12,889 nucleotides of DNA from an uncultured Mollicutes bacterium (GCA_900550145.1 URRF01000032.1:1-12889), one strand, 5' to 3'. Positions 1 through 6,880 are shown, numbered from the stretch's first letter. The notes: generated from the sequence alone by a model not told the origin. A program made the numbers and translations.

Positions 1-49
1 TACACAAGCGGTGGTAGAACTAATTAGGCTTGGTGAAATATCATTATAA
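1..49 (+). CDS. C-terminal tail of a LuxR/DegU-type response regulator (partial)
   Basis: The second frame is open from the window edge and ends with TAA at 47-49, giving TQAVVELIRLGEISL. The pattern (R)TQAVV..I..G is how many NarL/LuxR-type helix-turn-helix response regulators of the DegU group end, where it forms the last DNA-recognition helix and tail. A terminator hairpin overlaps the stop codon, which supports a true gene end. Only 15 residues are visible, so the family call rests on this short motif. Confidence 0.5.
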   Translation, partial: TQAVVELIRLGEISL

Positions 50-70
50 GCACAAATTGTGCTTTTTTCT
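48..70 (+). terminator. Rho-independent terminator of the partial upstream gene
   Basis: AAGCAC at 48-53 pairs with GTGCTT at 59-64 around the loop AAATT, and a run of T follows to 68. The hairpin begins at the stop codon of the partial gene. Confidence 0.75.
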
Positions 71-127
71 TTTTCTCATGTAATTTATTTACTAATTAAC
101 ACATATATTTTACTAGGTGATAGGTTT

Positions 128-1090
128 ATGTTAAAAAGAATGTCTATTAAAAAAATAATGGTATCTACTGCAGCAGTTTTACTGCTGCTAATAATATATT
201 TAATACCAGATAATAGAAAAGAAATAGAATTAAAAAACAAAGATATTGAATATACTTATAATAATATTACTGACACAATATATTTAATAGATAAAAATGA
301 TTATGTAGCAAGAACAAATATTGTTAGTTGTAATTGTAATGATATAGATAAAGCTAAAGATCTATTAGATAGTCTTACTATTGGAGGAAAAAAATCAAAT
401 ATTATTCCTAATGGCTTCAGGAGTATTATACCACCAGATACTAGTATACTTAATATAGAATTAAAAGATAAAGTATTAACAATAGATTTTTCTAAAGAAT
501 TTCTTGATGTATCAGAAGTAGAAGAAGAAAAGATGATTGAATCAATAATTTATACTTTAACTAGTATCAAAGGTATAGATAAAATAATAATTAAAGTAGA
601 AGGAAATATATTAACAAATCTTCCACATAGCAAAAAAATAATTCCTTCAGTATTAGATAGAAGTTATGGTATAAATAAAGAATATGAATTAACAACGATT
701 AATAATATTGATTCATATACGGTATATTATGTAAATAAATATAACGATAGTAATTATTATGTACCAGTAACTAAATATATAAATAAAGAGGAAATAGAAC
801 CGGTAAAAGTAATAATTAAAGAATTAAGTAGTTCTCCAATATATGAAACAAATTTAATGAGTCATTTAAATGCCGGTGTAGTATTAAATGACTATGAATT
901 AGAAGGTAATAATTTAAAATTAAATTTCAATGAACTATTATTAAGTGATCCAGATAGTAACAAAATACTTGAAGAAGTTATATACACAATAGGACTTTCT
1001 ATGAATGATATATATAATAATTTAGAAACAGTATCTTTTTATGTTAATAATAATGAGGTATATGCTTTAACATTAAGTGATTTGAAATAA
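128..1090 (+). CDS. GerMN-domain membrane-anchored protein (two GerMN repeats)
   Basis: The product is 320 aa. I chose the ATG at 128 because AGGTGA at 115-120 lies 7 nt upstream; an in-frame ATG at 79 would lie in the tail of the preceding terminator region. Residues about 10-27 form one membrane segment (VSTAAVLLLLIIYLI), so the rest is probably extracytoplasmic. Residues about 50-185 match the GerMN pattern: IIPPDTSILNIELKD, then LTIDFSKEF, then the stretch with TLTSIKGID and ILTNLP. A second, weaker repeat runs from about 198 to the end (VKVIIKELSSSP, LKLNFNEL, EEVIYTIGLSM). GerM is known from Bacillus spore germination and septum assembly, but the domain also occurs in non-sporulating Bacillota, so a cell-envelope role is inferred. 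No terminator follows; the next gene has its own promoter. Confidence 0.88.
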   Translation: MLKRMSIKKIMVSTAAVLLLLIIYLIPDNRKEIELKNKDIEYTYNNITDTIYLIDKNDYVARTNIVSCNCNDIDKAKDLLDSLTIGGKKSNIIPNGFRSIIPPDTSILNIELKDKVLTIDFSKEFLDVSEVEEEKMIESIIYTLTSIKGIDKIIIKVEGNILTNLPHSKKIIPSVLDRSYGINKEYELTTINNIDSYTVYYVNKYNDSNYYVPVTKYINKEEIEPVKVIIKELSSSPIYETNLMSHLNAGVVLNDYELEGNNLKLNFNELLLSDPDSNKILEEVIYTIGLSMNDIYNNLETVSFYVNNNEVYALTLSDLK

Positions 1091-1107
1091 AAAATATTTT
1101 CTTTCAA

Positions 1108-1136
1108 TTGACTAATAAACTTCAAAATGATATACT
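1108..1136 (+). promoter_or_regulatory. Strong sigma-A-type promoter for the secreted TasA-like gene
   Basis: TTGACT at 1108-1113 and TATACT at 1131-1136 are each one base from consensus and are separated by exactly 17 bp. The predicted start of transcription is near 1143, shortly before the ribosome binding site at 1151. Together with the terminator after the gene this makes a single-gene unit. Confidence 0.85.
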
Positions 1137-1161
1137 TAAATAGAAAGAGTAGGAGATATCT

Positions 1162-1797
1162 ATGAAGGAAAATAAAAAAATTAAAATAATTGGAACTATT
1201 ATTGGTATAGTACTATTTGTTATATTAATCGCAGGATTTACTTTTGCTTGGTTTACTTGGGAAAGTAGTAGAATAAATATAAGTGGTAATACAGCTTGTT
1301 TTAATATTAATTATACCGAAGGTAATTTAGTTACTGATGATATGCTACTTGTAGATGCTAATAAATTAATATCTAATAATAAGATTACAATAAAAAGAGG
1401 AATGGCTGTAACTAATTTAAGTGCTAGCAAAGATCCAAAATGCACAAAAGTAAAAGCCAAATTATCCATTCAATTAAATGCAGATTTAATACCAAGCATA
1501 TATAATGCTTCGGGTAGTTGTTCTGGAGCACTAAATTATGTAGTAGCAAGTTATGATGCATCCCTATTTTCTGGAGTTGATGCAAGAACGCTAGAAAATA
1601 TGACTTTTGATATTTTAGCTACAGATACTATTCCAAGTTCTGGTAGTAGAACTGTCTATGAAAAAGCACTTGCTGATGACGGTACAAGACAAGATTATCT
1701 AATAATATTTTATATAGATGGAAATAAGGCTAATGATGATATTGATAGTAAAAATATTATTGTTAAAGCTAATGTGACTGCTGTTCAAACTAATTAA
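1162..1797 (+). CDS. Secreted TasA/camelysin-like protein with SipW-type N-terminus
   Basis: The product is 211 aa with AGGAGA at 1151-1156 as ribosome binding site. Residues 9-27 are a hydrophobic export segment after a lysine-rich start, followed by GFTFAWFTWES, which resembles the T.A.F.. cleavage-site pattern of SipW-dependent substrates such as TasA and CalY. The mature part is rich in Asn, Ser, Thr and Asp and looks like a beta-sandwich surface or fibre subunit. Three cysteines are visible (ACF, KCT, SCS). No sipW or tapA gene is in the window. The gene has its own near-consensus promoter and a strong terminator, so it is probably highly expressed alone. The family call is based on the N-terminus and composition; an unrelated exported protein is possible. 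Confidence 0.7.
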   Translation: MKENKKIKIIGTIIGIVLFVILIAGFTFAWFTWESSRINISGNTACFNINYTEGNLVTDDMLLVDANKLISNNKITIKRGMAVTNLSASKDPKCTKVKAKLSIQLNADLIPSIYNASGSCSGALNYVVASYDASLFSGVDARTLENMTFDILATDTIPSSGSRTVYEKALADDGTRQDYLIIFYIDGNKANDDIDSKNIIVKANVTAVQTN

Positions 1798-1832
1798 AAA
1801 AAATACTAGAATAATAAACTCTAGTATTTTTT
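1798..1832 (+). terminator. Strong Rho-independent terminator after the TasA-like gene
   Basis: Bases 1798-1810 and 1820-1832 are perfectly complementary over 13 bp around a 9-nt loop. The flanking A and T runs let it work on either strand. It starts directly after the stop codon. Confidence 0.85.
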
Positions 1833-1862
1833 AATTACTCCAAAATAGGTGAAAAGTAAAAT

Positions 1863-1888
1863 AAAAAAGCCTTATTTTATAAGGCTTT
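1863..1888 (-). terminator. Terminator of the tRNA-Arg gene (minus strand)
   Basis: AAAGCCTTA at 1866-1874 pairs with TAAGGCTTT at 1880-1888 around a 5-nt loop. Read on the minus strand it is followed by a T run (complement of 1863-1868), 12 nt after the tRNA 3' end. Confidence 0.8.
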
Positions 1889-1899
1889 AATATTTAAAG

Positions 1900-1976
1900 T
1901 GGTGTCCTGGTGGAGATTCGAACTCCAGACCGATCGCTTAGAAGGCGATTGCTCTATCCAGCTGAGCTACCAAGAC
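1900..1976 (-). tRNA. tRNA-Arg(UCU), CCA encoded
   Basis: The reverse complement folds into a full cloverleaf. The acceptor stem GTCTTGG pairs with CCAGGAC (one G-U pair), the T-arm carries GTTCGAATC, and the anticodon stem ATCGC/GCGAT encloses the loop CTTCTAA with anticodon TCT, which reads AGA. The 3' CCA is encoded (TGG at 1900-1902 on the plus strand). AGA is by far the commonest arginine codon in this AT-rich window, so this is a major tRNA. It is transcribed alone, with its own promoter and terminator. Confidence 0.96.
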
Positions 1977-1990
1977 ATCAGTCAATATAG

Positions 1991-2019
1991 ATTATACAAC
2001 AACATTAAAAAAATAGCAA
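1991..2019 (-). promoter_or_regulatory. Promoter of tRNA-Arg
   Basis: Read on the minus strand, TTGCTA (2019-2014) and a perfect TATAAT (1996-1991) are separated by 17 bp. The tRNA 5' end at 1976 lies 15 nt below the -10 box. Confidence 0.7.
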
Positions 2020-2036
2020 CCATTTTTTAAAAAAAA

Positions 2037-2065
2037 TTGCAAAAATTTAATATTTAATATATAAT
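2037..2065 (+). promoter_or_regulatory. Promoter for the small membrane ORF
   Basis: TTGCAA at 2037-2042 and a perfect TATAAT at 2060-2065 are 17 bp apart. Transcription would start near 2072, directly before AGGTGAG at 2074-2080. Confidence 0.6.
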
Positions 2066-2082
2066 TTAATTGTAGGTGAGTA

Positions 2083-2400
2083 ATGAAAAAGAAAATTAAT
2101 ATTATATATTTACTATTTATGTTATTTTTAGTACTATTAAACTACATTACTAAGAATAGTAATATATTAAATTTAGTATTAAGCTCTAGTCTAAGTATAT
2201 TACTATATAATATATTTTCAGAATTAAATATAAAAAGTACATTAGAAAAGTATAAAAATAAATATAAAATATATAAAATAACAATTATATTTATTAGTTT
2301 ATTATTTATTAGGAGGTGTAGAAAAATTGTACAAGCTGTCGTTATAGAGTATTTTCCAAAGGCGGATACCATTGCAAAAAAAAGTAGAAAAAATATCTAA
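2083..2400 (+). CDS. Small hydrophobic membrane ORF, C-terminus probably out of register
   Basis: The ORF codes for 105 aa and has a promoter and an AGGTGAG ribosome binding site, although that site is only 2 nt from the ATG. Residues about 5-20, 27-45 and 66-78 are hydrophobic and could be three membrane segments. After about residue 76 the frame passes a strong internal AGGAGGTG at 2311-2318 and enters the decayed gene described separately, so the last 30 or so residues are likely not part of the original protein. I do not recognise the family. It could be a truncated membrane protein left beside the pseudogene. Confidence 0.45.
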   Translation: MKKKINIIYLLFMLFLVLLNYITKNSNILNLVLSSSLSILLYNIFSELNIKSTLEKYKNKYKIYKITIIFISLLFIRRCRKIVQAVVIEYFPKADTIAKKSRKNI

Positions 2401-2467
2401 TGAGATGCTGTAAGATGGATATGAATTAATAACAATGTCTAAAAATAATATAGAGAAAGATAAATAG
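2327..2467 (+). pseudogene. Decayed small gene with two frameshifts and a stop
   Basis: A strong ribosome binding site AGGAGGTG at 2311-2318 precedes a TTG at 2327 (possibly an ATG that gained a T). Reading TTG TAC AAG and then shifting by one base gives AVVIEYFPKADTIAKK. A second shift at the run of eight A (2376-2383) gives VEKISNEML, then TAA at 2411-2413, then DGYELITMSKNN up to TAG at 2465-2467. Restored, it would be a ~46-aa soluble protein. The continuous sense across the breaks and the retained ribosome binding site argue for recent decay. Sequencing error could explain the homopolymer shift but not all three lesions. Confidence 0.65.
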
Positions 2468-2493
2468 TAATTTGTTGAAATGGAGGATTGATT

Positions 2494-3060
2494 ATGAGAA
2501 AGACATTATTTGCAATTTTACTATGTGGGGTTATGGCTTTAGGATTAACAGGATGTGGCAAGTCTAGTGTAGAGGATGCTAAAAAAGATTTACAAGAAAG
2601 TCAAGAAAAATATGGTTCCGTTGAAAAAGAAACAACTGATGCTTTAGTTGCAAAATTTAATACTGAAGTAATGGATAATGATGGTTCTTCTTTAAATCCA
2701 GCATCAACTGATTATTTAACTGAATATAATAATCAGTATTGGTATGGATTACTTGATGGAGTTTCATTAGTAATTGTTCCAGAAAAATATACAGGAGATA
2801 AAGCAACTGACATTGTAGACTATATGCTCATTTATGTAGATAAAGCTAGTAAGTATGGTGATGCTGCACTTACATATGCTAAACATTTAATAAAAGCAAA
2901 TTATAATGAGGCAACGGAAACTGAAATTAATACATTATTAGAAGAAGCAAAAACTAAATCGACTACTGGTAAAACAGCATATAACGGAAAAGGTATCTCT
3001 GTTGGTTATTTAGATAGTAGTGATTATTATCAATATCAAGTATTAAGATTTTACAAATAA
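2494..3060 (+). CDS. Putative secreted lipoprotein of unknown function
   Basis: The product is 188 aa. I chose the ATG at 2494 because GGAGG at 2482-2486 is 7 nt upstream; a TTG two codons earlier is less likely. Residues 1-21 form a lipoprotein signal peptide (MRK, a hydrophobic core, then the lipobox LTGC with Cys21), so the protein should be lipid-anchored outside the membrane. A Lys/Glu-rich linker with coiled-coil character follows (about 25-50). The remaining domain contains YWYGLLDGVSLVIVP and ends YYQYQVLRFYK. I do not recognise this domain. The next gene follows after 53 nt in the same direction with no terminator, so the two may be co-transcribed. Confidence 0.8.
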   Translation: MRKTLFAILLCGVMALGLTGCGKSSVEDAKKDLQESQEKYGSVEKETTDALVAKFNTEVMDNDGSSLNPASTDYLTEYNNQYWYGLLDGVSLVIVPEKYTGDKATDIVDYMLIYVDKASKYGDAALTYAKHLIKANYNEATETEINTLLEEAKTKSTTGKTAYNGKGISVGYLDSSDYYQYQVLRFYK

Positions 3061-3113
3061 TTATAATTTACTGATTAGTTAGACAAATAGTAATTTGAAA
3101 GTGAGATGTAATT

Positions 3114-3467
3114 ATGGGATTATTTGATAAATTTATGAAAAAAGAAACTGTTGATTGGAAAAATGCTTATATAGGAAATCCGAATTTTTATAAAGGAAAA
3201 GATGGTAAGCCGTTTGGTGCATTTGCACTAACAGAAAATACCTTAACTTCACTTACGAAGAATCCTAGGGCATTATATAAAATTGATGATACAGAAGTTG
3301 ATGAATGGAAATTAATGCTTGTAAGTACAACTAATAATGGAGTTTTAGGAGATATAGATTATTATAAGGCAATAAATAAATTAATGAAGTTTGTTATTGA
3401 TGAAAAGGATAATAATTTTTTGATTAGAGGACTATCATTAAAAGAACTAAATGAAGTATTGAAATAA
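3114..3467 (+). CDS. Hypothetical 117-aa soluble protein
   Basis: The product begins MGLFDKFMKKETVDWKNAY, a start typical of small cytoplasmic proteins, and has no signal peptide or membrane segment. The ribosome binding site is weak (AGTGAGA around 3100). Both tryptophans are TGG. It shares a 13-nt upstream block with the lipoprotein gene (AAATAGTAATTTG at 2462-2474 and 3085-3097). The function is unknown; co-expression with the lipoprotein is inferred from spacing only. It is the last gene that looks like host backbone. Confidence 0.65.
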   Translation: MGLFDKFMKKETVDWKNAYIGNPNFYKGKDGKPFGAFALTENTLTSLTKNPRALYKIDDTEVDEWKLMLVSTTNNGVLGDIDYYKAINKLMKFVIDEKDNNFLIRGLSLKELNEVLK

Positions 3468-3642
3468 TTACAAATTACAATTTATTAGTGAGATTGGTTT
3501 GAAATATAACTAGTCTTTTTATTTTAAAAGAAAGAATAAAAGCAAATGTCACGGGGTGATGATTTTGTCACACATAATATAATAATATAATATAAAGAAT
3601 TAATATAATAAGAATATAAATATTTATATTAAAAAACAATTA

Positions 3643-3864
3643 TTAAGTTGGTACTTTACTTGTTTTAAAAATATTTTTATATAGCTGTGTTCCATCTGTA
3701 CTTCTTATATTTGATAAATTAATAGTAATTACTCCGAGTTCTAATTTGTTACTTTTAAATTTATCATTATCTTTTATAGGGATTATTCTTACTAAATCTC
3801 TCCAAGTTTTACCTAAAATATTTTCTTTATTGTAGATGTTTGTAATTTTTTTGTGGCTTTTACC
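3643..3864 (-). pseudogene. In-frame 73-codon continuation of copy A beyond its stop codon
   Basis: Directly after the TAA (3867-3865) that ends the copy A ORF, the same frame stays open for 73 codons up to TAA at 3645-3643. It contains ENILGKTWRDLVRIIPIK, KLELGVITINLSNIRSTDG and KNIFKTSKVPT at the end. It has no ribosome binding site or start codon of its own. At this AT content such an open in-frame stretch is unlikely by chance, so copy A was probably once a ~157-aa fusion cut by one nonsense mutation. I do not recognise the segment. Confidence 0.6.
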
Positions 3865-4116
3865 TTATAAATCTTTAAATGATATTTTGATTTTAAAGGT
3901 ATTTACATAAGTATCATCACATTCATCAAACATTAGGTATTTATTATTCTTAATGACAATGATATGTGGCATAACATAAGCAACATTTGTACCTGTTATA
4001 TTCTTAACACAACCGTTATTTATGATAGGAGTAGTATTTGTAAAACTTCCAATCATCTCAATTTTTCTTTTTAATTTATCGCTTATTTTTAATTCTTTTG
4101 TTTCTATATTTAACAT
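3865..4116 (-). CDS. Copy A of a three-member ~85-aa protein family (attenuator-linked)
   Basis: The product is 83 aa with AAAGGA (4130-4125) 8 nt before the ATG. It aligns end to end with the first ~85 residues of the ORFs at 6881-7411 and 11898-12173. Shared features are a basic KLKRKIE helix near residue 16, NTTPIINNG (NTKP..NG in the others), TNVAYVMPH (TN..Y.EPH), an I-K-N-N turn, YLMF and a final KDL. It is the most diverged copy: it lacks the Arg after PH and has Met for Glu before it. No signal peptide or membrane segment is visible, so it is probably a small cytoplasmic alpha/beta domain. The family is unknown to me. A terminator-containing leader precedes it, and 73 in-frame codons follow its stop. 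Confidence 0.7.
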   Translation of the reverse strand: MLNIETKELKISDKLKRKIEMIGSFTNTTPIINNGCVKNITGTNVAYVMPHIIVIKNNKYLMFDECDDTYVNTFKIKISFKDL

Positions 4117-4280
4117 AAAAATGTTCCTTTACATAACAAAAAAACTAACTATTTCTAGTTAGCATTTATTACTCTCAGAAGTAAATTCTCCGAGTTTACT
4201 ATCAATTTGGAGCGATTGGTTAAGTTATTTACAACTTTTCCATCACATTTGAGAATTAATACATACTAGTATCAATTTCT
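4117..4280 (-). ncRNA. Structured attenuator leader of copy A
   Basis: Read on the minus strand, the leader has a 5' hairpin (4276-4269 with 4262-4255, 8 bp with one G-U), a second hairpin (AAGTT 4237-4233 / AACTT 4226-4222), the motif GCTCC at 4213-4209, a third hairpin (4194-4189 with 4179-4174), then a GAAA-loop terminator and the ribosome binding site. The same order occurs in the leaders at 7412 and 12174. The structures are my own hand pairings. A transcription attenuator or riboswitch is inferred. Confidence 0.55.
4138..4162 (-). terminator. Leader terminator in front of copy A
   Basis: On the minus strand CTAACTA and TAGTTAG form a perfect 7-bp stem capped by a GAAA tetraloop, followed by seven T (4144-4138). 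It ends 8 nt before the AAAGGA ribosome binding site of the gene, which is the layout of an attenuator. Confidence 0.75.
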
Positions 4281-4286
4281 ATATGC

Positions 4287-4315
4287 ATATTACTATGAAT
4301 TGTTAATAATTTCAA
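4287..4315 (-). promoter_or_regulatory. Possible promoter of the copy A leader
   Basis: On the minus strand TTGAAA (4315-4310) and TAATAT (4292-4287) are 17 bp apart. The -10 box is imperfect. The position puts the start of transcription just before the first leader hairpin, as in the other two copies. Confidence 0.45.
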
Positions 4316-4342
4316 TACAAATGCTAAAATTTGCGAAACAAA

Positions 4343-4351
4343 TGATATAAT
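4343..4351 (+). promoter_or_regulatory. Extended -10 promoter for the ABC exporter unit
   Basis: TGATATAAT is a perfect TGn plus TATAAT. No good -35 box is seen at the right distance, as is usual for extended -10 promoters. It lies 28 bp from the divergent copy A promoter and would give a leader of about 230 nt ahead of the exporter. Confidence 0.6.
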
Positions 4352-4372
4352 AGATTTGTATAATTATTAAAA

Positions 4373-4430
4373 ATATGGTATACTTTAGTTGTAGTAATTC
4401 AATTAGTCCATTCGCGTTTTACTACCATAT
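4373..4430 (+). promoter_or_regulatory. Competing hairpins in the ABC exporter leader
   Basis: ATATGGTA at 4373-4380 is complementary to TACCATAT at 4423-4430. GTAGTAA at 4391-4397 is complementary to TTACTAC at 4419-4425. The right arms share bases 4423-4425, so the two hairpins compete. This could be a switch in the 5' leader, but no terminator is evident within it. Confidence 0.35.
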
Positions 4431-4455
4431 AAACAGATTGTTTAAAGGAATAATG

Positions 4456-4578
4456 ATGAGCCTTAAGAATCTCTTCATGAATGGCAAATTACACACACTA
4501 AAAATTGTGATGTTTTTGCTATTTGTGAAAGGAGGTTCTTTTTATTTGAAATCACAATATAGGTGTAAAAAAATATGA
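4456..4578 (+). CDS. Possible 40-aa leader peptide upstream of the ABC exporter
   Basis: ATG at 4456 has AAAGGA (4444-4449) 6 nt upstream. The peptide begins MSLKNLFMNGKLHTLKIVMF, has a hydrophobic middle and ends YRCKKI. It stops (TGA 4576-4578) 10 nt before the exporter start, so translational coupling is possible. A very strong internal AAAGGAGG (4528-4535) precedes an in-frame TTG at 4546 that would yield only 10 codons. The Gly-Gly pair in the peptide is encoded by that same AGGAGG, so it should not be taken as proof of a double-glycine bacteriocin leader. Confidence 0.3.
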   Translation: MSLKNLFMNGKLHTLKIVMFLLFVKGGSFYLKSQYRCKKI

Positions 4579-4588
4579 AGGTAAAATT

Positions 4589-6274
4589 ATGAGATTATTT
4601 AAAGAAGTAATTAAAAACAACTTAAAAATGATAATATTTTATGTACTAATAGGTATTATTATTAATTTTTTAGATTTATATAGCGTAACATACTATCAAA
4701 AAATATTGGATGCATTTCAATTTCAAACTCTTACAATAGTGCCACTAATAACATATGGGGTTTTATTATTAATATCTACAATACTGGGTTATATTGAAAA
4801 TTATCCAGAGCAACAAGTAAAAAATAAATTATATTTAGATTTCAAATTACAATCATTGAAGAAAATGAAATCAATAGATTATTTAGAGTATCAAAAAATT
4901 GGAACAGGAAGACTTACTCAAAAAGCGGAAGATGGAGCAACAGCATCAAGAGATATAATGATTAATTTTTGGTTAAAATTATTTAGATATTTATTACCAA
5001 CTGCTATATTTAGTTTAATTTTTATCTTTAGAGTTAAAAAAGAATATGTTTTATTTGTGTTTTTAGGTTATATTATAGTAGTTATTATTTCAAATTTGAT
5101 TCTAAAAAAACTTTACAAATTAAAGGAAAGCATCTTATTAAATCAAGAATTTTTAAATAAACATTTAGTTAGAGGATTTATGGAATTAGTTGTATTCAGA
5201 ACTAACAAAAAATTTGATACTGAATTAAAAGTAACAAAAGAAGGAATAAAAAATATAGTTGATGGTAAAACAAAAATTAAGTTAGTACATGAGATATTTT
5301 TCACAGTGTTTGCTCTAATAGTAAATATTTTAAAAGTTGTTGTTTTAGGATATGCAGTTTTAAAATCTGATTTATCAGTTGGAGCTGTCGTAACAGTTAT
5401 TTCATTACTTGGAAAAGCATATGAACCAATTGCAATTTTTAATGTTGAATATGTTGATTATAAATTAAATAAAGTAACTGTTAATAAATATATTGAATTA
5501 TTGGATATAAAAGATGATGAGGCATTAAATAGTGGATTAAAATTAAAAGAATTGAGTGGTAATGTTGAATTTAAAAATGTATCTTATTCTTACAATAATG
5601 AGAAAAATATAATTAATAATTTATCATTCAAAATAAATAAAAATTCATCAGTCGCATTAGTTGGAGAATCAGGTTCTGGTAAATCAACAATAATAAAATT
5701 AATTATGGGGCTAATCAAATACGACAAAGGAAATATATTGATTGATGACAAAGAATTATCTAAACTGAATTTAAATTCATTTTACGATAATGTAACTTAT
5801 GTTTCACAAGAAGCTCCTATATTTGATGGAACTTTAAGAGAAAATTTAATATTTGATAAGAAAATTCCTGATGAAGAAATCATAAAAGTATTAAACCTAG
5901 TTTGTTTAGACAAATTTTATGAAAAACTTGAAAATGGTTTAGACACAGAACTTGGTGAAAAAGGTGTAAGAATGTCTGGAGGAGAAAGACAAAGAGTTGC
6001 ACTAGCAAGATTATTCTTCGATGATTCTAAAATAATTATTTTAGATGAAGCAACAAGTGCAATGGATAATATCACTGAAAAACTTGTTATGGAAAATGTT
6101 GTTAAACAATTAGATAATAAAACTTTAGTTGTAATTGCTCATAGATTAGAAACAATTAAAGATGTAGACAAAATATATGTTTTATCTGATGGTATTATTC
6201 AGGAAGAAGGAAAATACAATGAATTATTAGATAAAAATGGGTATTTTACAAAACTATATAAATCCGCAAAATAA
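4589..6274 (+). CDS. ABC exporter, fused membrane and ATPase domains (half-transporter)
   Basis: The product is 561 aa, the normal length for a half-size type IV ABC exporter. AAGG at 4578-4581 is 7 nt before the ATG. Residues about 1-300 form the membrane domain with five or six hydrophobic segments. The ATPase domain has Walker A GESGSGKST (359-367), the Q-loop in VSQEAPIFDGTLREN, the signature MSGGERQR (from 462), Walker B IIILDEATSA with Asp486 and catalytic Glu487, and the H-loop His518 in VIAHR. All key residues are present, so the protein should be active as a homodimer or with a partner. No C39 peptidase domain is visible. The substrate is unknown; multidrug, peptide or bacteriocin export are options. 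It is the only large plus-strand gene in the element. Confidence 0.93.
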   Translation: MRLFKEVIKNNLKMIIFYVLIGIIINFLDLYSVTYYQKILDAFQFQTLTIVPLITYGVLLLISTILGYIENYPEQQVKNKLYLDFKLQSLKKMKSIDYLEYQKIGTGRLTQKAEDGATASRDIMINFWLKLFRYLLPTAIFSLIFIFRVKKEYVLFVFLGYIIVVIISNLILKKLYKLKESILLNQEFLNKHLVRGFMELVVFRTNKKFDTELKVTKEGIKNIVDGKTKIKLVHEIFFTVFALIVNILKVVVLGYAVLKSDLSVGAVVTVISLLGKAYEPIAIFNVEYVDYKLNKVTVNKYIELLDIKDDEALNSGLKLKELSGNVEFKNVSYSYNNEKNIINNLSFKINKNSSVALVGESGSGKSTIIKLIMGLIKYDKGNILIDDKELSKLNLNSFYDNVTYVSQEAPIFDGTLRENLIFDKKIPDEEIIKVLNLVCLDKFYEKLENGLDTELGEKGVRMSGGERQRVALARLFFDDSKIIILDEATSAMDNITEKLVMENVVKQLDNKTLVVIAHRLETIKDVDKIYVLSDGIIQEEGKYNELLDKNGYFTKLYKSAK

Positions 6275-6275
6275 A

Positions 6276-6309
6276 GCGATGACTTATAATGATAAGCCAT
6301 CGTCTTTTT
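6276..6309. terminator. Bidirectional terminator between the convergent exporter and relaxase genes
   Basis: Bases 6276-6287 pair with 6292-6303 (one A-C mismatch, one G-U) around the loop AATG. The plus strand continues with TTTTTC and the minus strand with a T-rich TTTATTTT. The stem overlaps the last codon of the relaxase remnant and begins just after the exporter stop. Confidence 0.8.
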
Positions 6310-6880
6310 CTTTGTCCTTTTTAGTTTTATAAAATTCTTCAGCTGCTTCATCCATTTCATCAGTTAAGTGTTTAGTTGCTTTTTCAATTTCTCTTTTATT
6401 AAATAAATTATGTTTTTTTATAAATTCTTGATTTGCTTTTCGGTCTTCAGGATCATAATCATGTTTGAAAGAAAATAAACTTAATACTTTATTATTAAAT
6501 AATTTCTCAACTATCTTTTGAATAAATTCAGGAAGTTTTTCAAACACTTTATTTAAATGATTAATTAAATAATTAGTTTTTTCTTCTAATTCCTCATACT
6601 TTTCTTTATATTGTTTATTTTCAAATTTTAAATGAATGTTTTCTTCGGTTAGTTTATTAATTTCATCTTGCATTTTGTTTTTTGATTTTAATACAATTTT
6701 ATTATTAAGTTTTTTCTTTTTATCTATTTCATCAGTTATATCGTTTTTATCTTTGGTAAGTTTTGTTATTTGTTTATTGATAGATTTTTTATTATCTTCT
6801 AAATCAGATACTTCATTTTCAAGATTAGATATTTCCTGCTTAAGTCCTTTAACTCTTTCATTAAAGAGTTTTCTTTCATA
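6284..6880 (-). pseudogene. C-terminal coiled-coil remnant of the MobV-like relaxase, beyond an in-frame TGA
   Basis: The frame of the relaxase ORF continues without interruption after its TGA (6883-6881) for 198 codons to TAA at 6286-6284. It reads YERKLFNERVKGLKQEISNL and goes on as long heptad-like coiled coil (ENEVSDLEDNKKSINKQITK and further), which is how Mob/Pre relaxases continue after the catalytic domain. The end is acidic and basic (TKKDKEKDDGLSL). The first ATG in it, at 6673, has no ribosome binding site, so it is unlikely to be made as a separate protein. One G-to-A change (TGG to TGA) would explain the break. Confidence 0.75.

Noticed and set aside
1900..1976. tRNA-Arg as integration site of the element
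   Set aside because: The recombinase is of the serine type, which seldom uses tRNA genes, and no partial copy of the tRNA 3' end was seen elsewhere in the window.
2142..2372. Minus-strand ORF opposite the small membrane ORF
   Set aside because: It has no ribosome binding site and mirrors the AT-rich plus-strand gene, which has promoter and start signals.
4528..4578. Double-glycine bacteriocin precursor before the ABC exporter
   Set aside because: The Gly-Gly codons are part of the AGGAGG ribosome binding site, the leader lacks the usual EL..I.GG pattern, and the exporter has no C39 peptidase domain.
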